Positions 37,107 through 45,540 of a DNA stretch of 64,000 nt are shown here, in pieces. Numbering within the stretch: position 1 is the first letter of the stretch; each line of letters starts with the position of its first letter. The stretch comes from Chromobacterium rhizoryzae (GTDB lineage Bacteria > Pseudomonadota > Gammaproteobacteria > Burkholderiales > Chromobacteriaceae), in the NCBI RefSeq assembly GCF_020544465.1, contig NZ_CP066126.1:4278001-4342000 (forward strand), given 5' to 3'. The notes below the pieces were generated by a model. It did not search any database, was not told where the DNA came from, and saw only the letters and a list, made by a program, of their open reading frames with translations. A program made the translations under genes and the position numbers.

Positions 37107-37180
37107 AAAAAAAGAGCCGTGGGGGGAAACCCTCCACGGCGATCAAGCGGGGCAGCTCGTACTGGCAAAGCCAGAAGAGC
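37107..37180 (-). ncRNA. Candidate small RNA (about 74 nt)
   Basis: On the minus strand, a -35-like TTGCAT (37210-37215) and a -10-like TAGCAT (37187-37192) are 17 bp apart. The predicted RNA contains a small hairpin CTGGC-TTT-GCCAG, a short unpaired C-rich stretch, and a strong terminator (7+3-bp stem from GCCGTGG and CCACGGC) ending TCTTTTTTT. No gene on this strand could use that terminator: the ORF through it overlaps DUF1841 and looks spurious. The layout is typical of Hfq-dependent small RNAs, but expression is unproven. Confidence 0.4.
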
Positions 37181-37186
37181 CTCCTC

Positions 37187-37215
37187 ATGCTATTCTCACA
37201 ATAAACAAAATGCAA
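37187..37215 (-). promoter_or_regulatory. Promoter proposed for the candidate small RNA
   Basis: TTGCAT (4 of 6 consensus), a 17-bp spacer, TAGCAT (4 of 6), in an AT-rich island extending to about 37280. Confidence 0.35.
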
Positions 37216-37289
37216 ATAGTTTTTTAACAGTTAACAATAAATAAAATATCCAATCATTTATATGAATATATAATTTAAAATGTGCCGCC

Positions 37290-37313
37290 AAAAAAGCCGG
37301 CCTACGCCGGCTT
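37290..37313 (-). terminator. Terminator of the hydroxyacid dehydrogenase gene
   Basis: Inverted repeat AAGCCGGC / GCCGGCTT followed on the minus strand by TTTTTTGG. Confidence 0.85.
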
Positions 37314-37325
37314 GACGCCCCAAAC

Positions 37326-38276
37326 TCACAACAAACGATTGCGCTCGATGCCCGCTACGAAAGCGGCGATATTGTCCACCAGCTGCGCGGCCAAACGCTC
37401 CATCGCCTGCCGGCTGGCCCAGCCGATATGAGGGGTGACGATCAGATTGGGCAAGCGGGTTTTCAGCAAGGGATTGCCGTGAACCGGCGGCTCTTCGCTC
37501 AGAACGTCGAAACCGGCGCCGCCCAACTGCCCATACTTGAGCGCGGCCACCAGATCTTCCTCGTTGACCAGGCCGCCGCGCGCGGTATTGATCAACAAGG
37601 CGCCCGGCTTCATCACGATCAATTCCGGCTGGGCGATCAGGTCCCGGGTGTCCTCGGTCAACGGGCAATGCAGCGAAATCACATCGGCCTGCGCCAGGGC
37701 CTCGGCAAAAGCCACATGCCCGGAACGCACTTCCTTGGCGCCTTTGCGTTCGACGAACATCACCTGCATGCCAAGCGCGCCGGCTAGCTCCGCTAAGCGC
37801 AGGCCGATGCCGCCCGCGCCGACGATGCCCAGGGTCGCGCCGCGCAAATCTCGGATCGGCGCGCCGAAATGGCAGAACTGCCGCGACTGCTGCCACACCC
37901 CCGCGGCGACGTCGCGCTGGTAAGCCGGCAAGTTCTTGGCCAGGGCCAGCATCAGGGTCAAGGCGTGTTCGGCCACGGTGTCGTCGCCGTAATGGCGAAT
38001 ATTGCACACCGCGATGCCCAAGTCGCGACAGGCGTCCAGATCGACGTGGTTGTAACCGGTGGCGGCGATCGCCACCAGCTTCAGGCCGGGCAGTTGCTCC
38101 AGGGTTTCCCGCCGCAAGGGCACCTTGTTGGTGATAACAATGTCAGCCCCCGAACAGTTCATCGCCGCGTCTTCGACGCTGGTGGAGGGGAACTCGTGAT
38201 ATTCGGACGGGAACGGCAAAAGCGGAACCGGGACAGGCAAGCTGTCCCGGTCAAGAAACACGACGGAGTGGGTCAT
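37326..38276 (-). CDS. D-2-hydroxyacid dehydrogenase (glycerate dehydrogenase/hydroxypyruvate reductase-like)
   Basis: A 316-aa NAD(P)-dependent enzyme. The Rossmann motif is LGIVGAGGIGLRLAELAGALGM; catalytic Arg is in NTARGGLVNEEDL, Glu in DVLSEEPP and His in VTPHIGWAS. The substrate domain has AIAATGYNHVDLDACRDLGI. It most resembles HprA/GhrB-type reductases acting on hydroxypyruvate or glyoxylate; the exact substrate is open. It lies 11 bp after the DUF2189 gene, probably in one transcript. Confidence 0.88.
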   Translation of the reverse strand: MTHSVVFLDRDSLPVPVPLLPFPSEYHEFPSTSVEDAAMNCSGADIVITNKVPLRRETLEQLPGLKLVAIAATGYNHVDLDACRDLGIAVCNIRHYGDDTVAEHALTLMLALAKNLPAYQRDVAAGVWQQSRQFCHFGAPIRDLRGATLGIVGAGGIGLRLAELAGALGMQVMFVERKGAKEVRSGHVAFAEALAQADVISLHCPLTEDTRDLIAQPELIVMKPGALLINTARGGLVNEEDLVAALKYGQLGGAGFDVLSEEPPVHGNPLLKTRLPNLIVTPHIGWASRQAMERLAAQLVDNIAAFVAGIERNRLL

Positions 38277-38287
38277 CAGCTATTCAG

Positions 38288-39070
38288 TCATCTCTCAAAG
38301 GTGATCAAATCGCGGTAAGCATGCCAACTGGCCAGCGCCAGCACCGGCATGATGATGATCAGGCCCAGGAAATAGGTCACAAAGCCCACCGCGCTCAAGG
38401 CCACAATGATAGCCGCCCATATCCCCATCGTCAGCACATTCTTCAGCACCGCCTGCACACTGGCGATCATCGCGGTGACCGTGTCCACTTCCTTATCCAG
38501 CATCAAGGGAATGGAGACCACGCTGACCGAGAACACCACCTGAGCGAACACAAAGCCCACCGCGAAATAGGCCACCAGGAAGACGACATTGTCCGGGTTG
38601 AAGGCGTTGGCCACGATGTCGTTCAAGGACGGCAAGGCCGCGGTGTCGTAGAACAGCGCGAACATCAGCAAGGACACCCGGAACCAGCCGAACACCAGCA
38701 CCGCCAGCAAGGCCGCGTACAAGGTGAAGGCAGGCAGATTGACGCGCCAGGCCGCCATGCTGTGCGCTAGCTTGACCCTGCCATGGCCGTCGAAAGCCTC
38801 CATCTGCTTGGCGATGTCGTACAGGCCTATCGCCAGGAAGGGGCCGGCCAACAGGAAGATGGTGGCGAAGGTGATGATCAGTTCAGGAGAGTGCTCGGAG
38901 TACAAGGTCAGCAAATACCCCATCAACACGAAAACCGCGCCGTAAAACAGGCAGTCGGCCGGGGCTTTTTGAAAGTCGCGGAAGCCTTTTTTCAGCCATT
39001 GCAACGGCCGGGAGGTTTCCACCCTGCGCGCAACCGGGCGGTCGCGCGGGATATCGTGAGTCGCGTCCAT
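38288..39070 (-). CDS. DUF2189 integral membrane protein
   Basis: A 260-aa protein with about six hydrophobic helices after a polar 35-residue N-terminus. Segments LQWLKKGFRDFQKAPADCLFYG and IPLMLDKEVDTVTAMIASVQAVLKN are typical of the DUF2189 family, sometimes annotated as cytochrome-oxidase-subunit-like. The function is unknown. GGGGGA precedes the ATG. It is the first gene of a two-gene unit with the hydroxyacid dehydrogenase. Confidence 0.8.
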   Translation of the reverse strand: MDATHDIPRDRPVARRVETSRPLQWLKKGFRDFQKAPADCLFYGAVFVLMGYLLTLYSEHSPELIITFATIFLLAGPFLAIGLYDIAKQMEAFDGHGRVKLAHSMAAWRVNLPAFTLYAALLAVLVFGWFRVSLLMFALFYDTAALPSLNDIVANAFNPDNVVFLVAYFAVGFVFAQVVFSVSVVSIPLMLDKEVDTVTAMIASVQAVLKNVLTMGIWAAIIVALSAVGFVTYFLGLIIIMPVLALASWHAYRDLITFER

Positions 39071-39257
39071 GACAAGTCCCCCTCAAGGATACGATGCGAG
39101 GCAGCCCCGCATCCTTACCGTTATACGCCACGCGTCGTAAAACACAAGCCGGCCGTCCGGCTGCTATAATCCCGCGATTGCCACGGCCCTTGGCGAGCGC
39201 CGCCTTCCGCGCCGCCGGGCCGGGCCTCATTCAGCGCTTGCGCGACAAGGACATATC

Positions 39258-39584
39258 ATGAGCGAACTGATTATCGAAGAACTGGCGATAGGCGACGGCG
39301 CCGAAGCCGTCATCGGCCAGGAAGTCACCGTGCATTACACCGGCTGGCTGACCGACGGCACCAAGTTCGATTCCAGCAAGGACCGCTTCCAGCCGTTCAG
39401 CTTCCCGCTGGGCGACGGTTATGTGATCAAGGGCTGGGACCAGGGCGTGGTCGGCATGAAAGTGGGCGGCAAGCGCAAGCTGACCATCCCGGCCGAGCTC
39501 GGCTACGGCGCGCGCGGCGCCGGCGGCGTGATCCCGCCCAACGCCACCCTGGTGTTCGAAGTGGAGCTCTTGCAAGTGGGTTGA
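39258..39584 (+). CDS. FKBP-type peptidyl-prolyl cis-trans isomerase
   Basis: A 108-aa single-domain FKBP: VTVHYTGWLTDGTKFDSSKDR, VIKGWDQGVVGMKVGGKRKLTIPAELGYG and IPPNATLVFEVELLQV carry the conserved aromatic active-site residues (Tyr, Phe, Trp). With no signal peptide it acts in the cytosol as a folding helper. AAGGA precedes the ATG. It is a single gene with a strong terminator. Confidence 0.95.
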   Translation: MSELIIEELAIGDGAEAVIGQEVTVHYTGWLTDGTKFDSSKDRFQPFSFPLGDGYVIKGWDQGVVGMKVGGKRKLTIPAELGYGARGAGGVIPPNATLVFEVELLQVG

Positions 39585-39604
39585 ACCCCAGCGGCGCAAG
39601 GACG

Positions 39605-39635
39605 TAAAAAAAGCTTCCTCAGGGAAGCTTTTTTT
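39605..39635. terminator. Bidirectional terminator between FKBP and dedA genes
   Basis: AAAAAAGCTTCC / GGAAGCTTTTTTT with a TCAG loop; A and T runs on both sides suit both convergent genes. Confidence 0.92.
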
Positions 39636-39651
39636 ATGGGACGACGCGGGC

Positions 39652-40272
39652 TTATTTCTTCACGCACTGATGCTGACGACGACGGCGCATCCAGACGAAG
39701 GCCACGCCCAGCAGCAAGGCCGCCACCACCGCCAGAATGCCGGCCTGACCGCGGTGCACCATGGTCATCAGCCACTCGCGATTAGCCGCGCCGTAATAGC
39801 CTAGATACACCCAGACCGGCACCGAAATCAGCGCGGCGAAGCCGTCCATCACCAGGAAACGCCAGTAGGAAATGCGGCGGGTCATGCCGGCGGTGATGAA
39901 GATGGGGGAACGCAGCCCAGGCAGGAAACGGGCGACGAACAGCACCCAATTGCCGTATTTTTCGAACTTTTCCTGCACCGCCTCGAAACGCTCCTGGGTC
40001 AGGATGCGCGCGATCGGCCGGAATTTCAGCACCCTGTTGCCGAACACTCGCCCGGCGGTGAACATGATGCCGTCGCCGGCCAGCACCCCGGCCATGCCGA
40101 CGAAAAACATCCAATGCACATTGGTGTAGCCGAGGCCGGAAATGATGCCTCCGGCCACCAAGGTGATGTCCTCGGGAATCGGCACGCCGAAACCGCATAC
40201 CAGCAACACGGTGAATACGGCGATGTAGCCGTAGCCAGTGAAAAAATCGAGAAGTATTTGCAGAGTGTCCAT
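39652..40272 (-). CDS. DedA family (VTT-domain) membrane protein
   Basis: A 206-aa inner-membrane protein with four to five helices. It contains the DedA signatures GFGVPIPEDITLVAGGIISGLG, GDGIMFTAGRVFGNRVL and FVARFLPGLRSPIFITAGM. The family is linked to undecaprenyl-phosphate or phospholipid flipping and to proton-motive-force homeostasis. The C-terminus is basic (MRRRRRQHQCVKK). It is divergent from alr. Confidence 0.9.
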   Translation of the reverse strand: MDTLQILLDFFTGYGYIAVFTVLLVCGFGVPIPEDITLVAGGIISGLGYTNVHWMFFVGMAGVLAGDGIMFTAGRVFGNRVLKFRPIARILTQERFEAVQEKFEKYGNWVLFVARFLPGLRSPIFITAGMTRRISYWRFLVMDGFAALISVPVWVYLGYYGAANREWLMTMVHRGQAGILAVVAALLLGVAFVWMRRRRQHQCVKK

Positions 40273-40385
40273 TTTGTTCCGCTTGCCGCCATGTCTCCGT
40301 TCAGGACGATCCTGGCGCGGCTGCGTTATCGGGGTACATCACCAGGGGCTTATAATAGCACACCTCCAACGCAGACTTTCTTGAC

Positions 40386-41459
40386 ATGACTCGCCCTATC
40401 CAGGTGGAAATCCACCGCGCCGCCATCCGCCACAACTACCTGCTGTCCCGCGCCCAAGCCCCGCAATCCAAGGCCTACGCCGTGCTCAAGGCCAATGCTT
40501 ACGGCCATGGCCTGCTCGACGCGGTCCAGGCGCTGGCCGATGTCGCCGACGGCTTCGCCCTGCTCAATATCGAGGACGCCGTCCGCTTGCGCGAAGCCGG
40601 CGTCCAGCAGGATATCGTGCTGCTGGAAGGCGCCTTCGACGCCGAAGAGGCCGCGGCGATGGCGCATTACCGGTTGGGCGGCGCGATACATTCCCAACAA
40701 CAGATAAGCTGGCTGGCCAAAGGTTCCGCCAAACAGCCGGTTTCCTGCTGGCTCAAGATCAATAGCGGCATGAACCGGCTGGGTTTCACGCCGGCGGAAG
40801 CCGCGCCCGCGCTCGCTCAATTGCGCGCCTTGCCCGGCGCGCGCCTCGACGCCTTGATGACCCACTTCGCCACCGCCGACGACGACTACGGCGTCGCCGA
40901 GCAATGGGGACGCTTCCAGCCTTTGATCGCCCCCAGCGCCTTGCCGGTCAGCGCCGCCAACTCCGCCGCCTTGTTCCGCCACCCGCATACCCACGGCGCC
41001 GTCGTGCGCCCCGGCATCGTGCTCTACGGCTGTTCGCCCTTCGCCGACGTAGACGGCGCCGGCCTGGGCCTGCAAGCGGCGATGACGCTGAGCAGCCGCG
41101 TCATCGCGGTGCAAAAGGTGCCAGCCGGCGACGCCGTAGGCTACGGCCGCCGTCTGGTGGCCGAAGGCGAAATGCGCGTCGGCATCGTCGCCTGCGGCTA
41201 TGCCGACGGCTATCCGCGCATCGCCGACAACGGCACGCCGGTCGCGGTGGACGGCCAGCCGACGGGTACGGTCGGCCGGGTGTCCATGGACATGCTGGCG
41301 GTGGATTTGAGCAAGCTGCCGCAAGCCGGCGTCGGCAGCCGGGTCGAACTATGGGGCCCGCAAGTGCCGATAGAACGCGTCGCGGCCGGCGCCGACACCC
41401 TGGGCTATGAGCTGATGTGCGCGGTGGCGCCGCGAGTGCCGCGCCTCGTCCATAACTGA
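40386..41459 (+). CDS. alr: Alanine racemase
   Basis: A 357-aa PLP enzyme interconverting L- and D-alanine for peptidoglycan. The PLP lysine is K35 in AVLKANAYGHG; the catalytic tyrosine is in CGYADGYPRIADNG; INSGMNRLGF and GRVSMDMLAVDLS are family motifs. The 3' end overlaps the rhombosortase gene on the other strand by 55 bp. Confidence 0.96.
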   Translation: MTRPIQVEIHRAAIRHNYLLSRAQAPQSKAYAVLKANAYGHGLLDAVQALADVADGFALLNIEDAVRLREAGVQQDIVLLEGAFDAEEAAAMAHYRLGGAIHSQQQISWLAKGSAKQPVSCWLKINSGMNRLGFTPAEAAPALAQLRALPGARLDALMTHFATADDDYGVAEQWGRFQPLIAPSALPVSAANSAALFRHPHTHGAVVRPGIVLYGCSPFADVDGAGLGLQAAMTLSSRVIAVQKVPAGDAVGYGRRLVAEGEMRVGIVACGYADGYPRIADNGTPVAVDGQPTGTVGRVSMDMLAVDLSKLPQAGVGSRVELWGPQVPIERVAAGADTLGYELMCAVAPRVPRLVHN

Positions 41460-41962
41460 AGCCAGCAGCAAGCGGCCAGCAAACCCAAGGCGGCGCCGCT
41501 CCAGTGCGCCGATACCAATACCGGCTCGCCGCCGCTCCAACTACCCGGCGACAGGCTCTGCCAAGCCAGCCGGCCCAACAAGGCGGCCAGCCACAGACCG
41601 CGCCAGTTCGGCTGCGTCAGCGCCAGCGCCGCCCACCAGCAATACACCAAACCGGAGGCGCCGACGAAGGCTTGCGGCGTCGGCCACAGCCATTGCATCG
41701 CGGCGATGGCCGGAGGCGCCGCCAAGGCCAGCGTCAGCAACAAGGGCGCCCTATCCCGCCCCAGCCACGCCAGCGCCGCCAGCGCGGCGCTGTTGAGGCA
41801 GGCGTGGCGCGCGTCGGCGTGCACCCAGCCTCCGCTCAGCATCCTCCACCATTCCGCGGCGTTCCACGGCTCGAAGCGCCAGGCCAAAGCCGCCGCGCCC
41901 CAGGGCGCGGCCAGCGGCAGCAGCGCGGCCAGGGCCAGCCATAACGACCGGCCGCCGGCCAT
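41405..41962 (-). CDS. rrtA: Rhombosortase (rhomboid-family GlyGly-CTERM protease)
   Basis: A 185-aa intramembrane serine protease with about six helices. The catalytic serine lies in AFVGASGLVYCWW and the histidine in VSAHWSGAALGLL. The early WWRMLSGGWVHADARHACLN segment is the rhomboid loop pattern. Rhombosortases cleave GlyGly-CTERM tails, and the nuclease gene just upstream ends in such a tail. A GTG at 41986 could start earlier, overlapping the nuclease stop. The ATG at 41962, with AAGG across that stop, is preferred. Confidence 0.85.
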   Translation of the reverse strand: MAGGRSLWLALAALLPLAAPWGAAALAWRFEPWNAAEWWRMLSGGWVHADARHACLNSAALAALAWLGRDRAPLLLTLALAAPPAIAAMQWLWPTPQAFVGASGLVYCWWAALALTQPNWRGLWLAALLGRLAWQSLSPGSWSGGEPVLVSAHWSGAALGLLAACCWLQLWTRRGTRGATAHISS

Positions 41963-41967
41963 GGACC

Positions 41968-43911
41968 TTAGCGCTTGCGGCGCCACAGCGCCGTCGCTCC
42001 CAGCGCCCCCAAGCCCAGCAACAGGGCCAGACCGCCTTCGTCCGCCGCCGCCACCGCGTTGCCGCGGCGCGCCACGTCGACGTACAGGGGATCATGGTCC
42101 GAAGAACGATAGGCGTCCGCCGCGTAGTACTTCTGCTGCTGTTCCGCGCTCTTGAACTCGCTGCTGTACTCCAGCGCCGTCGGCTCGTCGGCGTTGATGT
42201 GCCACTCGCCCGCGGCCAGCACCATGGCGCTCAGCGGCTTGTCGGCCAAGGCGTGGTCCAGATTGCCGGATTCGCCGTTGAACACATAGGAGTAGGCGTC
42301 GCGGCTCCAGCGCGCTAGCAGGTTGTTGAAGCCGGCGCTTTCAAACGCGCGGATCGGATCTTCCTTGGCGTAGGAGTTCATATCGCCCAGCAACAACATG
42401 CCGTCGTTGGGGCCGGGCTGCGGGCGGGTGGCGTACCAGGCCATCAGATCGCGCACCGCCTGCACCCGGGTCAGATTGCAATTGCCCTGGCCGTCGCCCT
42501 TATCCACATCGGCCTGGCCGTCCACCACCACGTCGGCGCAGCTGCTGCCCTTGGACTTCAGATGATTGACCGCCACGGTGACCCGGGTCTTGCTCTTGGC
42601 GTCCAGCACAAAGGTCTGCAGCAGCGCCGGCCGGTTCTTCTGCGGATTGCCTATCGTCCTGACCTCGGCCTTGCCTTGCGCCGTCACCGCGGCCGGACGG
42701 TAGATCAGGCCGGTGGTGATCGCGTCGCTGCCCACCTGCGGCAGGCCGGGATTGGCGAACTGGTATTGCTTGGGCTGCGGCTGGCCCTGATTCAAGGCGT
42801 TGACCAGATCCTGGATCGCCGAATAGCGGTCGAAACCGTCGTTCTCGATTTCCATCAGGCCCACCACGTCGGCGTCCAGTTGACGGATCGCGGCCACGAT
42901 CTTGGCGCGCTGGCGCTCGAAATCCTGCGGGGTCTTGGCGCCGCGCGGGGCTGGGAAGCCCTTGCCCTGACCGTCGCCGTTGAAGAAGTTGAGCACATTG
43001 AAGCTGGCGAAGCGCACGCTCTCCGGCTGGCGCTTGGGCGCGCCCGGGCGCGGATTGCCGGCCGCGACGCGCGGCGCGGCCAGCGGTTGCAGCCGGTATT
43101 TGCCGAAGGCGTAGCTGACCACGCCGGTCACGCCGTCCAGACGGTCGCCGCTGCGCAGGGTGCGGCTGGCGGAGAGGCCGCCGGGCGCCGGCAGCCAGGC
43201 GTCGGCGTTCTGGATCTGCAAGCCGTCGTCCAGGGTCAGCTTGTCCAGCTGATTGGCCTCGCTCAACGCCTTGGCCTCGGCGCTGCCGGGCAGGAAGCGT
43301 TGGGTGGCGGTCCATAACCTGGGCCGGCTGGACAAGGTCAGTTCGCCGTAACGACCGTAGTCGTAATTGGCGACGACGTGGACCGGGCCTTCCAGGCGCA
43401 CGGCCATGCCGGCCAACGCCTCCAGCTGGGCGCTGGACTGCAAGGGCAGCCGCAGGCTGGCGTAAGTCAGCGGCTCGCTGTAAGCGCACTGCTCCACCGC
43501 GGCGAGATTGGCCGGGGTGATCTGGGTTTCGCTGGCGACATCGCCCTTGCGGCTGTACTCGGACACCTTGCCGGTGACGCGCACCACGTCGCCGGGCTTG
43601 AGCGTCGGCGCGGCCAGGTTGCCGAGGAAGACGAACACGCCTTCCGAGGTGGCCGGATCGGCGTCCTGATCCCGCGCCTCTTCCTGCAGATAAAAGCCGC
43701 GCAGCTGGCCGGCGCCGGTGAAGGCGCCGCTGACCACGCCCTCTACGGTGACGGTCTTGCCTTGCAGCGGGCTGCCGACGACGCGGCCCTGCACATCATG
43801 GATCAAGGTGGCGCCGGCGGCGCCGCAAGCGGCCTGGGCCAGGGCCGGAATCGCCAGCGCCACTGCCATGGCGATGGGGCTCAAGGCCTTCAATGCGTTT
43901 GCTGTTTTCAT
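41968..43911 (-). CDS. ExeM/NucH-family extracellular endonuclease with GlyGly-CTERM tail
   Basis: A 647-aa secreted nuclease. A Sec signal peptide (LSPIAMAVALAIPALAQAA) is followed by OB-fold-like domains (VTVEGVVSGAFTGAGQLRGFYLQEE, VVRVTGKVSEY) and an endonuclease/exonuclease/phosphatase domain from about residue 300 (VRFASFNVLNFF, GLMEIENDG, VNHLKSKGSSC, LLGDMNSYAKEDP, SSDHDPLYVDV). The tail DEGGLALLLGLGALGATALW plus RRKR is a GlyGly-CTERM sorting signal for rhombosortase. Export is probably by the type II system. Start choices are ATG 43911, ATG 43923 or GTG 43926; ribosome binding sites are weak for all. Confidence 0.9.
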   Translation of the reverse strand: MKTANALKALSPIAMAVALAIPALAQAACGAAGATLIHDVQGRVVGSPLQGKTVTVEGVVSGAFTGAGQLRGFYLQEEARDQDADPATSEGVFVFLGNLAAPTLKPGDVVRVTGKVSEYSRKGDVASETQITPANLAAVEQCAYSEPLTYASLRLPLQSSAQLEALAGMAVRLEGPVHVVANYDYGRYGELTLSSRPRLWTATQRFLPGSAEAKALSEANQLDKLTLDDGLQIQNADAWLPAPGGLSASRTLRSGDRLDGVTGVVSYAFGKYRLQPLAAPRVAAGNPRPGAPKRQPESVRFASFNVLNFFNGDGQGKGFPAPRGAKTPQDFERQRAKIVAAIRQLDADVVGLMEIENDGFDRYSAIQDLVNALNQGQPQPKQYQFANPGLPQVGSDAITTGLIYRPAAVTAQGKAEVRTIGNPQKNRPALLQTFVLDAKSKTRVTVAVNHLKSKGSSCADVVVDGQADVDKGDGQGNCNLTRVQAVRDLMAWYATRPQPGPNDGMLLLGDMNSYAKEDPIRAFESAGFNNLLARWSRDAYSYVFNGESGNLDHALADKPLSAMVLAAGEWHINADEPTALEYSSEFKSAEQQQKYYAADAYRSSDHDPLYVDVARRGNAVAAADEGGLALLLGLGALGATALWRRKR

Positions 43912-44057
43912 GGTATGGATCATCACGAGCGTAAGGAGCGCTGATTCTAACCAGTGCGCAATGACAAAAAGATGTCATTAGATACAGTTGCACGCAAAGT
44001 CACTATCTGTATGTTTCATCTGAAAACAGTAAGCGCCGTTTCTTTCCCCATTCAGGC

Positions 44058-44094
44058 AATAAAAAAACGCCAAACAAATAATGTCTGGCGTTTT
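44058..44094 (-). terminator. Terminator of glmM
   Basis: Stem AAAACGCCAAACA / TGTCTGGCGTTTT (one mismatch), followed on the minus strand by a seven-T run. Confidence 0.88.
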
Positions 44095-44127
44095 CGTGCT
44101 GACGCCGGCGCAAGCCGGCTGTCGCGA

Positions 44128-45462
44128 TCAGGCGACTCTCTGGATGGCCGCCGCGATGGATTGCGCCCACTGATCGGCCAGCGCCTTATCGTCGGCCTCC
44201 ACCATCACCCGCACCACCGGCTCGGTGCCGGACGGGCGCAACACCACGCGGCCGCGGCCTTGCAGCGCCTGTTCGGCGGCGGCCAGCGCTTCCGCGGACG
44301 CGCCCTTCCAGTCGCAGCCGTTGTGACGGACATTGATCAGCGTCTGCGGATAGGGCTGCCAGTCGCTGCAGGCGTCGGCCAGGCTCATGCCCAGATCGGT
44401 CAGGCTGGCCAGCACTTGCAGGCTGGAGATGATGCCGTCGCCGGTGGAATGGCAATCCAGGCACAGGATGTGGCCGGAAGCTTCGCCCCCCACCTGCCAG
44501 CCCTGGCCGTGCAGCATTTCCAATACGTAGCGGTCGCCCACCTTGGCGCGGCCGAAGGCCACGCCCTGCTTGTTCAGCGCCAGTTCCATCGCCAGATTGG
44601 TCATCACCGTGCCCACCACGCCGCCCTTGAGCTCGCCCTTGGCCGCGCGCGCCTTGGCGATCACGTAGATCAGCTGATCGCCGTCGTACACCGTGCCCTC
44701 GCGGTCCACCATGATCAGGCGGTCGCCGTCGCCGTCCAGCGCGATGCCGTAATCGGCGTGATGCTCCAGCACCGCCACCTGCAAGGTCTTGGGATAGGTG
44801 GCGCCCACCTTCTCGTTGATGTTGTAGCCGTCCGGCTCTCCGCCTATGGTCACCACCTCGGCGCCCAGTTCGTGGAACACCTTGGGCGCCACGTGGTAGG
44901 TGGCGCCGTGGGCGCAATCCACCACCAGTTTCAAGCCCTTGAGGTCGCGGTCGTTGGGGAAGCTGCTCTTGCAGAATTCAATGTAGCGTTCCACCGCGCC
45001 TTCGATGCGGCGCACCCGGCCCAGCTCTTCGGACGGATTGGTCGCCATCGGCTGCTCCAGCATCGCCTCGATTTCCAGTTCGACGGCGTCGTCCAGTTTC
45101 TTGCCGCCTTCGGCGAAGAACTTGATGCCGTTATCCTGGAAGGGATTGTGCGAGGCGGAGATCATCACCCCGGCCTCCAGGCGCAGCGCGCGGGTCAGGT
45201 AGGCGATGCCCGGCGTCGGCAACGGGCCGGTCAGCAGCACATTGACGCCGGCCGCGGAAAAACCGGCTTGCAGCGCCGCTTCCAGCATATAGCCGGAAAT
45301 CCGGGTGTCCTTGCCGATCAAGACCGTGGGGCGATGCGCCTTGTCGTGGTCGACCAGTACGCGGCCGGCGGCATAGCCCAGTTTCATCACGAATTCCGGC
45401 GTGATCGGGAATTGACCGACCTCGCCGCGCACGCCATCGGTGCCAAAGTATTTACGGCTCAT
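44128..45462 (-). CDS. glmM: Phosphoglucosamine mutase GlmM
   Basis: A 444-aa enzyme converting glucosamine-6-phosphate to glucosamine-1-phosphate for UDP-GlcNAc synthesis. The phosphoserine site is S102 in GVMISASHNPFQDNG. The metal loop is ALDGDGDRLIMVD, the sugar loop GEASGHILC, and the C-terminal phosphate loop RPSGTEPVVRVMVE. It follows folP by 78 bp, a pairing widely conserved in proteobacteria. Confidence 0.97.
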   Translation of the reverse strand: MSRKYFGTDGVRGEVGQFPITPEFVMKLGYAAGRVLVDHDKAHRPTVLIGKDTRISGYMLEAALQAGFSAAGVNVLLTGPLPTPGIAYLTRALRLEAGVMISASHNPFQDNGIKFFAEGGKKLDDAVELEIEAMLEQPMATNPSEELGRVRRIEGAVERYIEFCKSSFPNDRDLKGLKLVVDCAHGATYHVAPKVFHELGAEVVTIGGEPDGYNINEKVGATYPKTLQVAVLEHHADYGIALDGDGDRLIMVDREGTVYDGDQLIYVIAKARAAKGELKGGVVGTVMTNLAMELALNKQGVAFGRAKVGDRYVLEMLHGQGWQVGGEASGHILCLDCHSTGDGIISSLQVLASLTDLGMSLADACSDWQPYPQTLINVRHNGCDWKGASAEALAAAEQALQGRGRVVLRPSGTEPVVRVMVEADDKALADQWAQSIAAAIQRVA

Positions 45463-45540
45463 GTTTTTCTCTCGAATCCGGCCGGCTTCAGGCCAACCGC
45501 GGTAATCGCTACGCCGGCTATTGTGCGCCAGACACCGCGC

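Noticed and set aside
36490..37215. Minus-strand ORF crossing DUF1841 and the candidate small RNA
   Set aside because: It runs through a strong terminator and opposite a conserved gene; composition is shadow-like.
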